Below the pieces are notes generated by a model that ran no database searches, had not been told where the DNA came from, and saw only the letters and a program-made list of their open reading frames with translations. A stretch of DNA of 64,000 nt from Variovorax sp. Root318D1 (lineage in GTDB: Bacteria > Pseudomonadota > Gammaproteobacteria > Burkholderiales > Burkholderiaceae_C): NCBI RefSeq assembly GCF_001424835.1, contig NZ_LMCQ01000012.1:277053-341052 (forward strand), read 5' to 3'. Below are positions 17,176 to 27,896 of this stretch, piece after piece. Position numbers and translations under genes: made by a program. The stretch's first letter is position 1. Each line of letters begins with the position of its first letter.

Positions 17176-20100
17176 GTTGTATTCAACAGCATTGCCGCCA
17201 GCAGCCGACGCAATATCAGCACTCGCCTGATCACCTCCTATCAACGCGCCAGCGATCCCTGCAATAAACTGCCCGAACTGAATCGTTTGCGCAGTAAGGC
17301 TCGGATCGTTAGTCGGGTTGTAAAACTGTCCCGCCAAATGGCCGACGGTCGCGCCTATGGCGCCCGCTGAACACCCGTCGCCTTCGCTCATGCCGTAGCC
17401 CGCGCCCGCCCTGGCGGCGCCTACCAGGCAGCCCGCGATAGCGTGCGCTACAGCGTTGGCGAAACCCTCTTGATTTCCGCCAATCCACTGCGCACTTCCC
17501 GACGCCGCCGTGTTCAACAGGCCGTTGAGCAAGCCGTTTTTGATCGCCTCCTCCACGCTGGTGCCGTTGATCGCCGCGCCGACGATCCCTGCGGTTGCAC
17601 CATTGAGCAGGTTGCGTGCCAGAACTTGGGGCCAGGTCGCAGTGCCAGCCGCGGCGCCGGAGGCAGTCCACCCCTGTATGCCCAGGCCGATGTTCAAACC
17701 CTGCACCGCCCCCGCTGTGGCCATGGCCACCAGGATGTCCTTGATCGTGCGGCTGGAGCCCAACTCCCGCAGCGTGGCGCCGATATCGCCGTTGTTGTTG
17801 ATCAGGCTCACCGCCGCGTGGCTGGCCAGAGCCGAAAACCCGGCATTGGCAGCCGCGCCCACTGCCGTGTTGCCTGCCACGCCAACAAATTCCGCGCCAT
17901 AGCCCCAGGTCAGCACGGAGGCAACGATCGTGACGACAGCCGCGCCAGTCTGCGTCAAGCTGCCCTGACTTTCGGCCCACTGGCGCTGCGCGACCGGTAC
18001 CCCTTCCCAATTGATCTTGCCGTCGAGTGATCGGTCGTTCTGCAACTGCCTGATCCATTCAGTCCCCGGCTGATTGCTTCCGATCACCTGTTGCAAGGCC
18101 TGCTGCAGGGTCTGCTGCGGCACATACAACGACGGTTGGCCATTCGCGTCCAAGACCGGTGTTGCGTTCTGCCCGACCTGCACATTGATGTGCCTGGCAT
18201 CGACGCTCAGGTTTGGACTGTTGATCTGCGTGTAGTTGGCTGTTTCAACATGCGTGCCGGAGTCGGCACCTCGTTGATACATGACGCTGCGCTGGCCACG
18301 GGTCTGACTGACCTCGGTTCCGGTGTTGACCACACCGAAATTGAGATCGCCGTTGACGGCACTCAACGTGACGCTCTGCCCGGCATTGATGGTGGGCGCA
18401 ATGAGGTTCAGGTCTCCCGTGGTCGCGGTGATGTTGACATGTTGCCCGCTCAGCGTCGCGGGAGCCAGGCTGGTTTGGTCCAGTCGGCTCGTCACATTGT
18501 TGCGGGTGTTCAAACCACTTGCCAGTGAATGCGGCACCTGGTTGGGCGCCATCGACCGGGTGCGGGTCTGATCGCCAATGCCAAAACTGCTCTGGTTCTG
18601 ACCGCTCATGACCGTCACATCGCCGCCGGTCACATTCAAATCGCCGGCCGCACTGAGGTTGCTGGCATAGATGTTCACCTGCTCCTTGCCCGTCACACTC
18701 ACGTTGCCGCCGGTGCTGGTGATGTTGCTGGCCCGCTCGGTGCTCGTGGCGCCGCTGTACTGGTTAGTCGAGGCGATGGACGCATTGCCCTTGCCGTCGA
18801 CGCCAGGCATGGATGCCCCCGAGAACGCGGCAGCAACGCCAAGATTGACCAAGCCGCCCAATGCGCTCATCGTTCTCTTGCGGTCATGCTGCGCATCAGC
18901 CTGATCAGTATCGACCGAGGACACGATGTTGGCGTTACGCCCTGCCTTGAGGGTGATGTCACCAGGGGCGATGATGTCGCTGCCGATCACGGTCACGTCA
19001 CGCTTGGCATCCAGATCGACGGTGTTGCCTGTGAGACGGCTGGCCACGGAGTGGTCGCTGGACGCATGCACATTCACCTGATTGGTGGTGCGGGTGAGCA
19101 CGCCCTTGTCGGTCCAATTCACGGTGTAGTCGATCGACGTTTGCGTCCGCCCTGGCTCCACATTGATGTCTCGGCCGGCGCGAAGGCCCAGCGCCCCTTG
19201 GCCCGCGTCAACCGTGCCCTGCCGGATATTGATGTCTTGTCCGGCATCGAACAACGTCGTCCCGTTGGTCGTGATCGTGGTGCCGAGTTCCTTGGTCGTT
19301 GTCGAATGACCGTTCACCTTGTCACCAATAGCCCAGCTGGTCGAGGAGGTGGTGACAGTGCCCAGGTTGATGTCGTTTCCGGCCTTGATGGAAGTCAGGC
19401 CGCCGCCCTGGTTGGTGATGACGGCACCGACCAGGTTGACGTCATGCCCGGCGCTGGCCACCAAGGTTCCGCCCGGGTTGGTCACGTACAGGCCAGCCAC
19501 CCGGTCAACGTTCTGGTTGCCAAAGGCACCCGAAGCCGTGGTCGTGCGCACGTTGATGTCCCGTCCGGCGTCCAGCGTCAGCTTGTCGCGCGCATCGATG
19601 GTTCCGCCGAGGTTGTTGATGTCGACCTGGGCCTTCAGGCCCACCTGCCCGCCGCTGATGCGGCCGCCCAGGTTGTCGATGGTGTTCGCATTGATGCTCA
19701 CCAGCTGGCGTCCGGCGATGGTGCCGGTGTTGACCAGGTTATTGTCCTTGCCGTCGATGCGCACCTGGTTGCCGGCCAGGAGCGCCCCCGAACCGTCGAT
19801 GTCGCCGGGCCGCACCCGCACATAGACCTGGGGCACGAGCACACGCTGCGTGCTGCCGTCGGGCAAGGTCACCGTCTGCTCGACCAGCCAGACGATGTCG
19901 CTCGTGAGCTGCGCCATCTGCGCAGCCGTCAGCGCGATGCCGGGCCGCAGGCCGTATTCCTTGGCGAAGGTCACGCCCGCGTTCATCAGCGCGATGTATT
20001 GGTCTTCGTCGTTGGCGTAGCCGTCGAGATAGCGATAACCCGTGAGCTGCGCCACCTGCTCGCGAATGAGCTTCTGTTCGTAGAACCCGTCGCCCAATCG

Positions 20101-21120
20101 CTTGAGCGTGTTGTTCGGATCGAGCCCGAGGCTGTTCAGCAGGTAGTCGCTGCTGAGCCAGTTGCGGTAGTTGGCAAAGCGCGGATCGGTTTCGATCAGG
20201 TAGCCGCCAGGCCCACCGTGGATGCTGAAAAGGCTGGTGGTGGGAATACCCAGGTTCGGCGTGCTGGTGCGCACCACCATCGGGATGGTCTGGCCACTGC
20301 CGTCGCTGGCGCCACCCGCAGCTCCCGCGCCTGTGCCAGTGGCACCTGCGGCACCCGTCCCGGCGGCCCCGGCCACGCCGCCGACGTTCGCGGCCACCTC
20401 GACGATAGTTCCCACTCGGGTACCACCACCCGCACCCGTCGCCCCACCGCCATTTGCACTGGCGGAGCCGGTGGCTGCAGTTCCGGCGTTGTAGCCGCTG
20501 GTGGCGTTGACATGCTGGACGTACTCGAACGCGCCGACGTCAACCGTTCCACTCGCCATGGGCCCGAGAACAATCGGCTGTAGCTGTCCCTTGTCGTTGA
20601 CCACCGTCGAAAAGCTGGTCGTCTGGTAATTCCCCTTCAAGGCCTCGTTCGTGACGTTGCTCGCGGTCAGCGTGCCGCCGGCGATGATCCGGCTGTCGCG
20701 GTTGTAGACGGCCCCCACGAGCGTCATGTCGCCGCCCGAGGAGATGAGGGCCGGGTCGGCGTTGATGGCGGTATCGGCCGTGGTCGTGGCGGTGGTGGTC
20801 CAGATGCCGTAGCCGTTGCTGTACAGCAGAGCGCCTGTGGAACCGTCAGGGTTGCGCGCCCACACGAAGGGCTGGCCGGGGATGACGACGACCTGGTCAA
20901 GCGTGTAGAAGCCGCTGCCGCCGACCGGCGCGACGGCGACCGTCTGCGTGGTCGTGGTGGCCTTGGGCCCCAGCTGGATGTGCGTGTCCCAGTTGTTGAT
21001 CTGCCCCATCGAGATCGACATGTTGCCCAGCGATTCGATGGTGGCGCTCAGGTTGTTGAGCGTGCCGCCCTGCGAGCGCGCCGCCGATGAACATGTCGCC
21101 GGCGCTGAAGAGCAGCGCAT
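16783..21120 (-). pseudogene. CdiA/BcpA-like CDI exoprotein, C-terminal part (after a frameshift)
   Basis: This frame of up to 1445 codons continues the giant exoprotein encoded upstream; it lacks a start of its own and joins the N-terminal part through a frameshift at about 21070-21085. The first sensible residues are SQGGTLNNLSATIESLGNMS. A central domain with LGLDPNNTLKRLGDGFYEQK, typical of large CDI exoproteins, is followed by hemagglutinin repeats and a hydrophobic pretoxin region (VAHAIAGCLVGAARAGAGYG). VEYN at 17176-17187 marks the probable toxin boundary, and a 130-residue tip follows. A Gly/Ala/Thr-rich insert lies at about 20290-20500. If the shift is real, the toxin is not delivered. 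Confidence 0.8.
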
Positions 21121-24100
21121 GTTCGCGGTTGTTGACGGTGGTCGCGCCGATGTCCAGCGTGCTGCGCGCGGCGATGGTTCCTGCCTTGGTCACGCCATTG
21201 ACGGTCTCGGCGTCGTTGTTGAGCGTGCCGACGCCGATCGAGATCTGGTCGCCGTAGATGCGGCCCGTGCCGATGTTGTTCAGCGTGCCGGCATTGATCT
21301 GCGTGGCGCCTTGGCTGTCGATCAGGCCGCGGTTGGTCAGGGTGGCGGCCGCATTGACGATGGTGTCCGTGCCCGACATCTCGCCCGTGGCGGTGTTGTC
21401 GACGACGTTGCCGTTGACCGTCAGCGTGTCGCCCGCGAGCAGCTTGGCATTGTTGGTCAGCTGGCCGGTGGTGCCGTAGGTGAGATTGCCGCTCGCGCTG
21501 ATGTCGCGGTTGTTGACGATGTCCTGCGTCAGCAGGATCGACATGTCTCGGCCGGCCGTGAAACTCCCGTCGTTGCTGAAGTTCGCCGCGTCGATCTGCA
21601 GGTCGTTGGTGGCAACCAGCGTCCCTGCGGTGTTGATCACGCTGAGCGTCTTGGCGCCGGGATTCGCCGCGTTCGGATCGATGATCCTGAGGCCGTCACC
21701 CGCCGAGAGCAATCCGCCCGCGGAATTGTCCACGGTGCCGCCGCTGGTCACGGTCAGGTCCTGGGCGGCGTGCACGGAGCCGCCCTGGTTCGCGAGGGTG
21801 GCCGCATGGATGACGACGTTCATCCCCTCGATGCCCTGGTCCAGGCCGCCGGTGTTGGCGTTGTCGACGGAGGCGGCGTTCAGCGTTGTCGTGTCGCTGG
21901 ACCGCAGCAGGCCGCCCGTGTTCTGGACGGCGCCGGCATTGATCGTGAGCGCGCCGATTGCCTGCGTCTGGCCGCCGCTGTTGTCATAGGTTGCGCCGTT
22001 CGTGTCGATCGTGACGGCGGCCTGTCCGATGACCTGCCCGCCAGCGGTGTTCGAGAACGCCTGCGTGTGGACCGCCAGTGCATTCTTCGCGCCGATGAAA
22101 CCGCCTGTGTTGTCGAGCGCTGCGGTGGTCAGGTCGAGCGTGTCGCCGCTGGCGATGCCGCCCTGGCCGTTGGCGTAGGCAGCTGCATTGGTGTTGCTCA
22201 GGCCCTGGCCGTTTGTGTTGACGGTCATCGCCCCGCCCGACTGGATCAGGCCGGCGTCGTTCAGCAGCGTTCCCGAACTGATGGCCACCGTGGTGGTTGC
22301 AGCCAGGGTGCCTTGCGTGTTGTCCAGGGTGTTGCCGTTGGTGTTCACCGACAGGCTGTTGCCGAAGACTTTGCCCGTTTGGTTGACCAGGCCGCCGTTG
22401 ACCAAGGTGATCGCGCCACCGGCCTGCAGGGTGCCACCGTTGTTCGTCGTCGTGCCCGAGGTCGTGACGCTCAGGTTGCCGGTGACGGCCGCGGTGGTGC
22501 CACCGCTGTTGTCCAGGTTGGCCGCCGTGACCGTGGTGTTCCCGTTGGCGGCCAGCGTGCCGCCCAAGTTGGTGGCGGCGCCGCCGATGGTGGCGGTCAG
22601 GTCGCCGACTGCCGTCACGCTGCCGGCGTTGTTGTTCAGGCTGCCGGCCGCGACGGTGGCGTTGCCACCCGCGAGGATCTTGCCGCCGGCCGAGTTGTCA
22701 AGTGGACCGGCGACCGTAAGGCTCAGGTCGGAGGCGCCGGCCGCCTGCAGCGTTCCGCCCTGGTTGCTCATCGAGCCTGCGCTCGCGGCGATGGGGCCGT
22801 TGCTTGCAATGGTGCCGGCGTTGTTGTTCAGCAGCCCGCCCACGGCCAGCGTAGTCGTGCCGCTGCCGGCCTGCACGAGGCTGCCGCCCTGATTGCTCAG
22901 GGACGCTGCACTCAAGTCGATCTGCTGGGCGTAGGTGGTTCCGCCGTCCTGGTTGAAGGCACCCGACATGGCGACCGACAGCGCGCCGTTGGCCGTGATC
23001 TGGCCGTTGGCGCCGCTGTAGCTGCCGCCTGCGATGCTGAGCGTGCCGCTGCCGGCGTGCTCGATCTTGCCGGCGGTATTGGTGATCGATGCGGCCTGCA
23101 GGCCGAGGTTCTGTCCGTTGCTGGCGATGCGGCCCGCGCTGTTGTCCAGGGCCCCGGTCGTGGCAATGTGGGTGTCGCCCGTGCCGGTCTGGGTGATCTG
23201 GCCGTTCCGGTTGCTCAACGACCCGGTGTCGATGGTGATCTGCTGGGCGGTGGTGGTGCCGCCGTCCTGGTTGAAGTCGCCCGACATGGCGACCTTCAAC
23301 GCGCCGTTGCCGGTGATGGTGCCGTTGGCGCCGCTGTAGCTGCCGCCCGCAATGGTCAGCGTGCCAGTGCCTGCGTGTTCGATCGTTCCGCCCGTGCTCG
23401 TGATCGACGCGGCCTGGAGGGTCAGGTCCTGCCCGTTGCTCGCGATGCGTCCGCCGTCGTTATTTAGCGTGCCACTGGTCGCCAGGGTGGTGGCGCCGGT
23501 GCCGGTCTGGACGATCTCGCCGCCATTGGTGTTGGCAAGGTTCGAGACGCTGATCTGCAGCTGGCCGGCATTCAGGGTGCCGGCGTTGTTCACGAGCGTC
23601 TGGCCGGGCTGTGCATTGGCCGTGACGGCGAGCGTACCGGGGGTGGCGACGGTGGCGCCGCTGGTGGTCACGTTGCCCTGGGTGGCGGTGATCGCGAGGT
23701 TGGCGGCACCGGTCTGGCTGCCGGAGAGGTCGACGAAGGCGCCTTGCAGCGTGGCGTTGCCGCCCGCGACGGTGGTGCCGGTGGCGGTCAGACCTTGGGC
23801 GGCGGTGACGGACAGGTCGCCCGTGCTTTGCAGCGACCCCTTCGTGCCCTCGAGGCTGCCGGTCTGAATCGCGAGGTTCGCGCCGCTGGCGATATGGCCA
23901 TCCGTGTTCAGCAGCTGCTGGCCGATGCCGAGCTGGACGTTGCCGCCGGCCGACTCGATGGTCCCCTGGCTGTTGTTCAGGGACTGGCCCGTAAGCGTGA
24001 CGGCCTGGTCGGAGGCCAGAGTGCCCGAGGTGTTCTGGATCGCGCCGGCCACATTGGCCGTGAGCGCGCCGGTCGCGGTGATCGTTCCTCGTGTGTTCTC

Positions 24101-25900
24101 GAGCGTGCCGCCCACGGAAAGGTTCGCGTCGGTCGCGCTGGTCAGCACGCCATCGGTGTTCACGAAGTCGCCGCTGGTGGCGATGTTCAGGCTGCCCGCG
24201 TTCAGCGTCCCTGCCGAGTTGTCGAAGGTGCCCAGGCTGCCAGTGAAAGCGCCGGAGACGTTGAGGGTGCCCCCGTGGTTGGAGAAGCTCGGCTGGTTCA
24301 GCGCCATGCTGGCGACGCTCAGCGTGCCGCCGTTGTTGATGAGGTTCGCGCTTTGCAGCGTGATCGGGCCGCCCGCGTAAATCTTGCCGCCGTCGTTCAA
24401 GATCGCCCCGGCGGCGGTGATGACGCCTGGCTCGATGGGGGGCGGTGCCGGCGCCGGTGCGCTTGTGGTGGTGGTTCCGCCGGTTGTGGCTGTGGTGCCG
24501 CCGGATGAAGTCGAGCCCGTGCCGGTGGTGCCGCCCGAGGTGGTCCCTGTAGTGGTCGTGCCGCCCGTTCCAGCGGTCGGCGCCGGTGCGGGCTCGAGAC
24601 CGATCACCCCGCCGCTCGTGTTGCTCACGGTCGGCGCGGCGATGGTCAAGGCCACGCTGCCAGTCTGGCGAATGATGCCGCCCCGGTTGTCGATGTCCCC
24701 GCCGGTGCTGGCGAGCTGCACGCCCTGGGCTTCGAGCGTGCCGCCCGTGCCGTTGAACGCGTTGGTCAGGTTGCCCTGCGTCGTGACCCTGAGGTTGCTG
24801 CCGCTGCTGATGGTGCCGCTGTTCGCGAGGCTCGCGGCCGAGAGGTTTGCATCGGCGGAGGCCTGCATGGTGCCGAGGTTCTCAAGCCGTCCCGCCGAGG
24901 TCACGACGAGTTGCCCGAGGCCGGCCAGGCCTGCCACGCCCGAACTGGCCGAGGCCTGGATCGCGCCCGCATTGCGCACACCGATGCCCGCCTCGTTCGC
25001 CAGCAGATGGATGTGCCCGGAATACATGCCGCCGAGCTGCGATATGTCGATGGTGTAGCTCGGTGCGGGACCAGTGCCAGTCGTGGGCGTGACGTTCACC
25101 GCATCGGCGCTCACTACATTCGCCCCAGCCACCACCTTGAGGTCATTGGCCCAGATGCCGCCGTTGACGACCACCCCGCGCGAGATCAGCGTGAGCAGAT
25201 CGGCGCGTGTCGCATCGAGTCCACTGCCGCCCACGGTGACCGTGCCGCCGCGCACGACATAGGCGTCCAGGCCGCCGAAAGCATTGAACTGCGGCGTGCC
25301 GGTCGTAAGGGTCACGCGCGATGCATTCACAAACGTGCCGCCGGAAACCGCGATACCGGCTGGATTGGCCAGGATGAACTCCGCGCGCTGGCCCGCGATC
25401 TCCACCGGGCCGTTGACGTACGACGGATTGGAGGAGCTCACCTCATTGAGGATCACTCTCGCCGGCCCGGTGGCCAGATAGGGGTTGCCATTGATCCAGC
25501 CGCCAATGCCCGACTGCACGTTGGTGCGTGAGTTGTTGACGATGACGCCCCGGCCATTAACGTCGAACTGGATGTATTGGTTTCTGGAAACACCGGCAGC
25601 CGAAGGCGTCGTGATGTTGATGACGCCGACACCGTTGGGCGCCACGAGAACCGTGGGACGCTGAGCGCCGGGGGCCATCGGGTTGGCGACGATCTGGGCA
25701 TGCGCATAAGGCGCGGTCAGCAAACCCGCGAGCGCGGCGGCCATGAGCATGGGTGCAAAGGCTGCTGCGCTGGCGAGCGCGCCCGTGGTGATCTTGGTGG
25801 CCTTGGAGGAACCTTTGCCAGTGGTGGCGGCGGCCTCATGCACGACGACCCGCATCGCGCGCGCTGCGCTCCAGATCACCCGAAAAAAATTCTTATTCAT
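20897..25900 (-). pseudogene. CdiA/BcpA-like CDI exoprotein, N-terminal part (frameshifted)
   Basis: 1667 codons from ATG 25900, the N-terminal half of a protein of about 3000 residues. The start has the extended signal peptide (MNKNFFRVIWSAARAMRVVV), then a second hydrophobic stretch ending PYAHAQ, and a TPS secretion domain (GVGVINITTPSAAGVSRNQY, NPAGIAVSGGTFVNASR). Many degenerate filamentous-hemagglutinin repeats follow, including two near-identical 105-residue units at 22859-23488, and a Gly/Thr/Pro linker at about 24425-24595. From about 21070 the frame leaves the family sequence and reads His/Arg/Gln-rich nonsense to 20897. The TpsB partner is encoded at 13780-15510. Confidence 0.85.
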
Positions 25901-25904
25901 CGCG

Positions 25905-25910
25905 TTCCTC
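25905..25910 (-). promoter_or_regulatory. ribosome-binding site of the CDI exoprotein gene
   Basis: GAGGAA on the minus strand stands 4 nt upstream of the ATG at 25900. It decides the start in favour of MNKNFFRVIW, the canonical extended signal peptide, over an in-frame ATG at 25936. Confidence 0.7.
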
Positions 25911-26175
25911 TTCCCTGTTCGCTCATGTGACAGCAAGGCGAATTCTGGGATCGAGGGGCGAGAGGAAACGTCAACGAACTGTGGCCCGCACAGATTCAGG
26001 CCGATGACGCGGCTTATGTCACACCCTCGGCTCTGGCGATGTGGCCTTAGGTTCTCATTGCCGCGATCGACCGTGGTTCGACCGCTACAACCCGGGTGGA
26101 GAGCCGCTGCTCATCGTCATTCCCAATGGTCTCGTTGCGTTCGTAGCAGCGTTTGATCGACCTGCAGGCACGGTC

Positions 26176-26805
26176 TCACCCCTGCGCGCGCCGGTTCGAC
26201 ATCACCACGTTGTCCTTCTCGATCGCCTGGCCGGCCTGCATGGCGGCGATCCACGCGTCGGTGCTCGTCACGGCCGCGAAATTGCTGTGGAACACGACGC
26301 TGAACACGCGGTGGATCTCCTCGGCGCTCACCTGGCCGGCTGCATTCGAATAAGGCAGCGCGCCGGTGGCGTCCGACAGGAACTCCACGTTCAGCCCGCG
26401 GTGCATCGCCTCGAACACGGTCGATGCATCGCAGTTCTGGGTCATGTAGCCGGCCACGCTCAGTGTGTCGATCTCGTGGCGCGCAAGCCAGTCGCCGAAG
26501 TCGGTGCCGGTGAAGACGCTCGGCATGGCCTTGGTCACGAGGTGGTCGTGCGGGCGCCTGGCAATCTCAGGGTGCAGCTGGCCATTGTGGGTGTCGGCCT
26601 GGAACACCGGGGCGCCCTTGGGAGCATGGTGGCGAACCACCACCACGGGCGTGCCGGCGGCATGGGCTGCATCCATGGCCCGCGCGATGTTGGGCAGCGA
26701 TTGCTCGACGGGCGGGTATTCGATCGGCAATCCGCCGCCTTCGAAATACTCGTTCTGCACGTCGATCACGACGAGGGCGCGGCGCGGTGCGGTGGTGTTG
26801 CTCAT
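26176..26805 (-). CDS. isochorismatase-family cysteine hydrolase
   Basis: 209 residues with the isochorismatase-like fold. The Asp-Lys-Cys catalytic set is visible: Asp in RALVVIDVQNEYFEGG, Lys in VTKAMPSVFTGTDF and Cys in VAGYMTQNCDAS, with the typical VVVRHHAPKGAPVF strand. The family hydrolyses amides or vinyl ethers such as nicotinamide, N-carbamoyl amino acids or isochorismate; the substrate is not predictable. It is divergent (103-bp gap) from a GlxA-type AraC regulator that probably controls it. Confidence 0.88.
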   Translation of the reverse strand: MSNTTAPRRALVVIDVQNEYFEGGGLPIEYPPVEQSLPNIARAMDAAHAAGTPVVVVRHHAPKGAPVFQADTHNGQLHPEIARRPHDHLVTKAMPSVFTGTDFGDWLARHEIDTLSVAGYMTQNCDASTVFEAMHRGLNVEFLSDATGALPYSNAAGQVSAEEIHRVFSVVFHSNFAAVTSTDAWIAAMQAGQAIEKDNVVMSNRRAQG

Positions 26806-26908
26806 GGTCTGTCTGCTCCGTTGGTTGTGTTGTGGAATGAGGTGATTGTTCTCGCTCCGGTGCATGCGAGAAAGTGGCCCGGAAGCCATTCATCGATAAA
26901 ATCGGGCC

Positions 26909-27886
26909 ATGAAGAGCAAGCCCGTTGAAACCATCGCCGTCGTGGCCTTCGATGGCATCAGTCCCTTTCACCTGTCCGTGCCTTGCATGGTCTTTGGCGA
27001 AGACCGTACCGAAGCCGGCGTCCCGCGTTTTCGCTTGCGAGTCTGCGGCACCGAGCCCGGCCCTCTGCAAACCAACGCGGGCTTCACGCTCGTGGTGACG
27101 CACGGGCTCGAAGCCATCCGGCGGGCGCAGATCGTGGTCGTGCCTTCATGGCGCGACGACGGGCGGCCCGCGCCGCCCGCGCTCATTCGTGCGCTGCAGG
27201 CGGCGCATCGCCGCGGCGCCGTCGTGGTCGGACTGTGCCTGGGCGCCTTCGTGCTGGCCGAGGCGGGCCTGCTCGACGGACGCCCCGCCACCACGCACTG
27301 GAACCTGGCCGAAGCTTTCGCCAGGCAGTACCCGAAGGTGACGCTGCAACCCGAGGTGCTTTATGTCGACGACGGCGACGTGCTCACTTCCGCGGGCACT
27401 GCCGCGGGCATCGACTGCTGCCTTCACCTGCTGCGTGTGCGCTACGGTGCTGAGGCGGCGAACCGTGCCGCGCGGCGCATGGTGGTGGCGCCACACCGCG
27501 AGGGCGGGCAGGCGCAGTACATCGAGCGGCCGGTGCCTGCCGCGGCCGAGAGCGACCGCCTCGCGCCGCTGATCGAGTGGCTGGGCCGCCATCTGCACAG
27601 TCCGCATGAGCTGGACGGCCTTGCCAGGCGCGCGCTGATGAGCCGGCGCACCTTCACGCGGCGCTTTCGCGAGGCCACCGGAACTACCGTGGGCCAATGG
27701 CTGCAGAACCAGCGATTGGCACTCGCGCAGCGGCTGCTGGAGACCACCGGCCATCCGGTGGAACGGGTGGCCACCGATGCGGGTTTCGGCTCGGCGGTGT
27801 CGCTGCGAAAGCACTTCGTCGCCGCGTTCAAGACCTCGCCCACGGCGTACCGCCGGCAGTTCTCGCAGGAGGCCGTGGCCGCCTGA
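26909..27886 (+). CDS. GlxA-family transcriptional regulator (DJ-1/PfpI domain plus AraC HTH)
   Basis: 325 residues in two parts. Residues 8-190 form a class I glutamine-amidotransferase-like DJ-1/PfpI domain (TIAVVAFDGISPFHLSVPC, VVVGLCLGAFVLAEAGLLDG, LTSAGTAAGIDCCLHLLR). Residues 215-320 form an AraC-type double helix-turn-helix (MSRRTFTRRFREATGTTVGQ, VERVATDAGFGSAVSLRKHF). The nucleophile-elbow cysteine is present (GLCLGA), but in this family the domain is a sensor. The divergent position next to the isochorismatase-like gene suggests it activates that gene in response to a small nitrogen compound; this is inference. Confidence 0.92.
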   Translation: MKSKPVETIAVVAFDGISPFHLSVPCMVFGEDRTEAGVPRFRLRVCGTEPGPLQTNAGFTLVVTHGLEAIRRAQIVVVPSWRDDGRPAPPALIRALQAAHRRGAVVVGLCLGAFVLAEAGLLDGRPATTHWNLAEAFARQYPKVTLQPEVLYVDDGDVLTSAGTAAGIDCCLHLLRVRYGAEAANRAARRMVVAPHREGGQAQYIERPVPAAAESDRLAPLIEWLGRHLHSPHELDGLARRALMSRRTFTRRFREATGTTVGQWLQNQRLALAQRLLETTGHPVERVATDAGFGSAVSLRKHFVAAFKTSPTAYRRQFSQEAVAA

Positions 27887-27896
27887 ATCAGATCAA

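Noticed and set aside
18529..23467. Very long open frames on the plus strand across the CDI exoprotein (for example 18529-20583 and 20948-23467)
   Set aside because: They are antisense to a clear TPS-type exoprotein in GC-rich DNA, have repetitive low-information composition and no ribosome-binding sites.
22859..23488. CRISPR-like regular repeats
   Set aside because: The repetition is coding, in frame at 315 bp, and belongs to the exoprotein stalk; no short spaced repeats exist.
26041..26175. Plus-strand reading through the gap upstream of the CDI exoprotein (PGGEPLLIVIPNGLVAFVAA)
   Set aside because: Looked like a gene remnant, but it is short, runs into antisense of the isochorismatase-like gene and has no family support.
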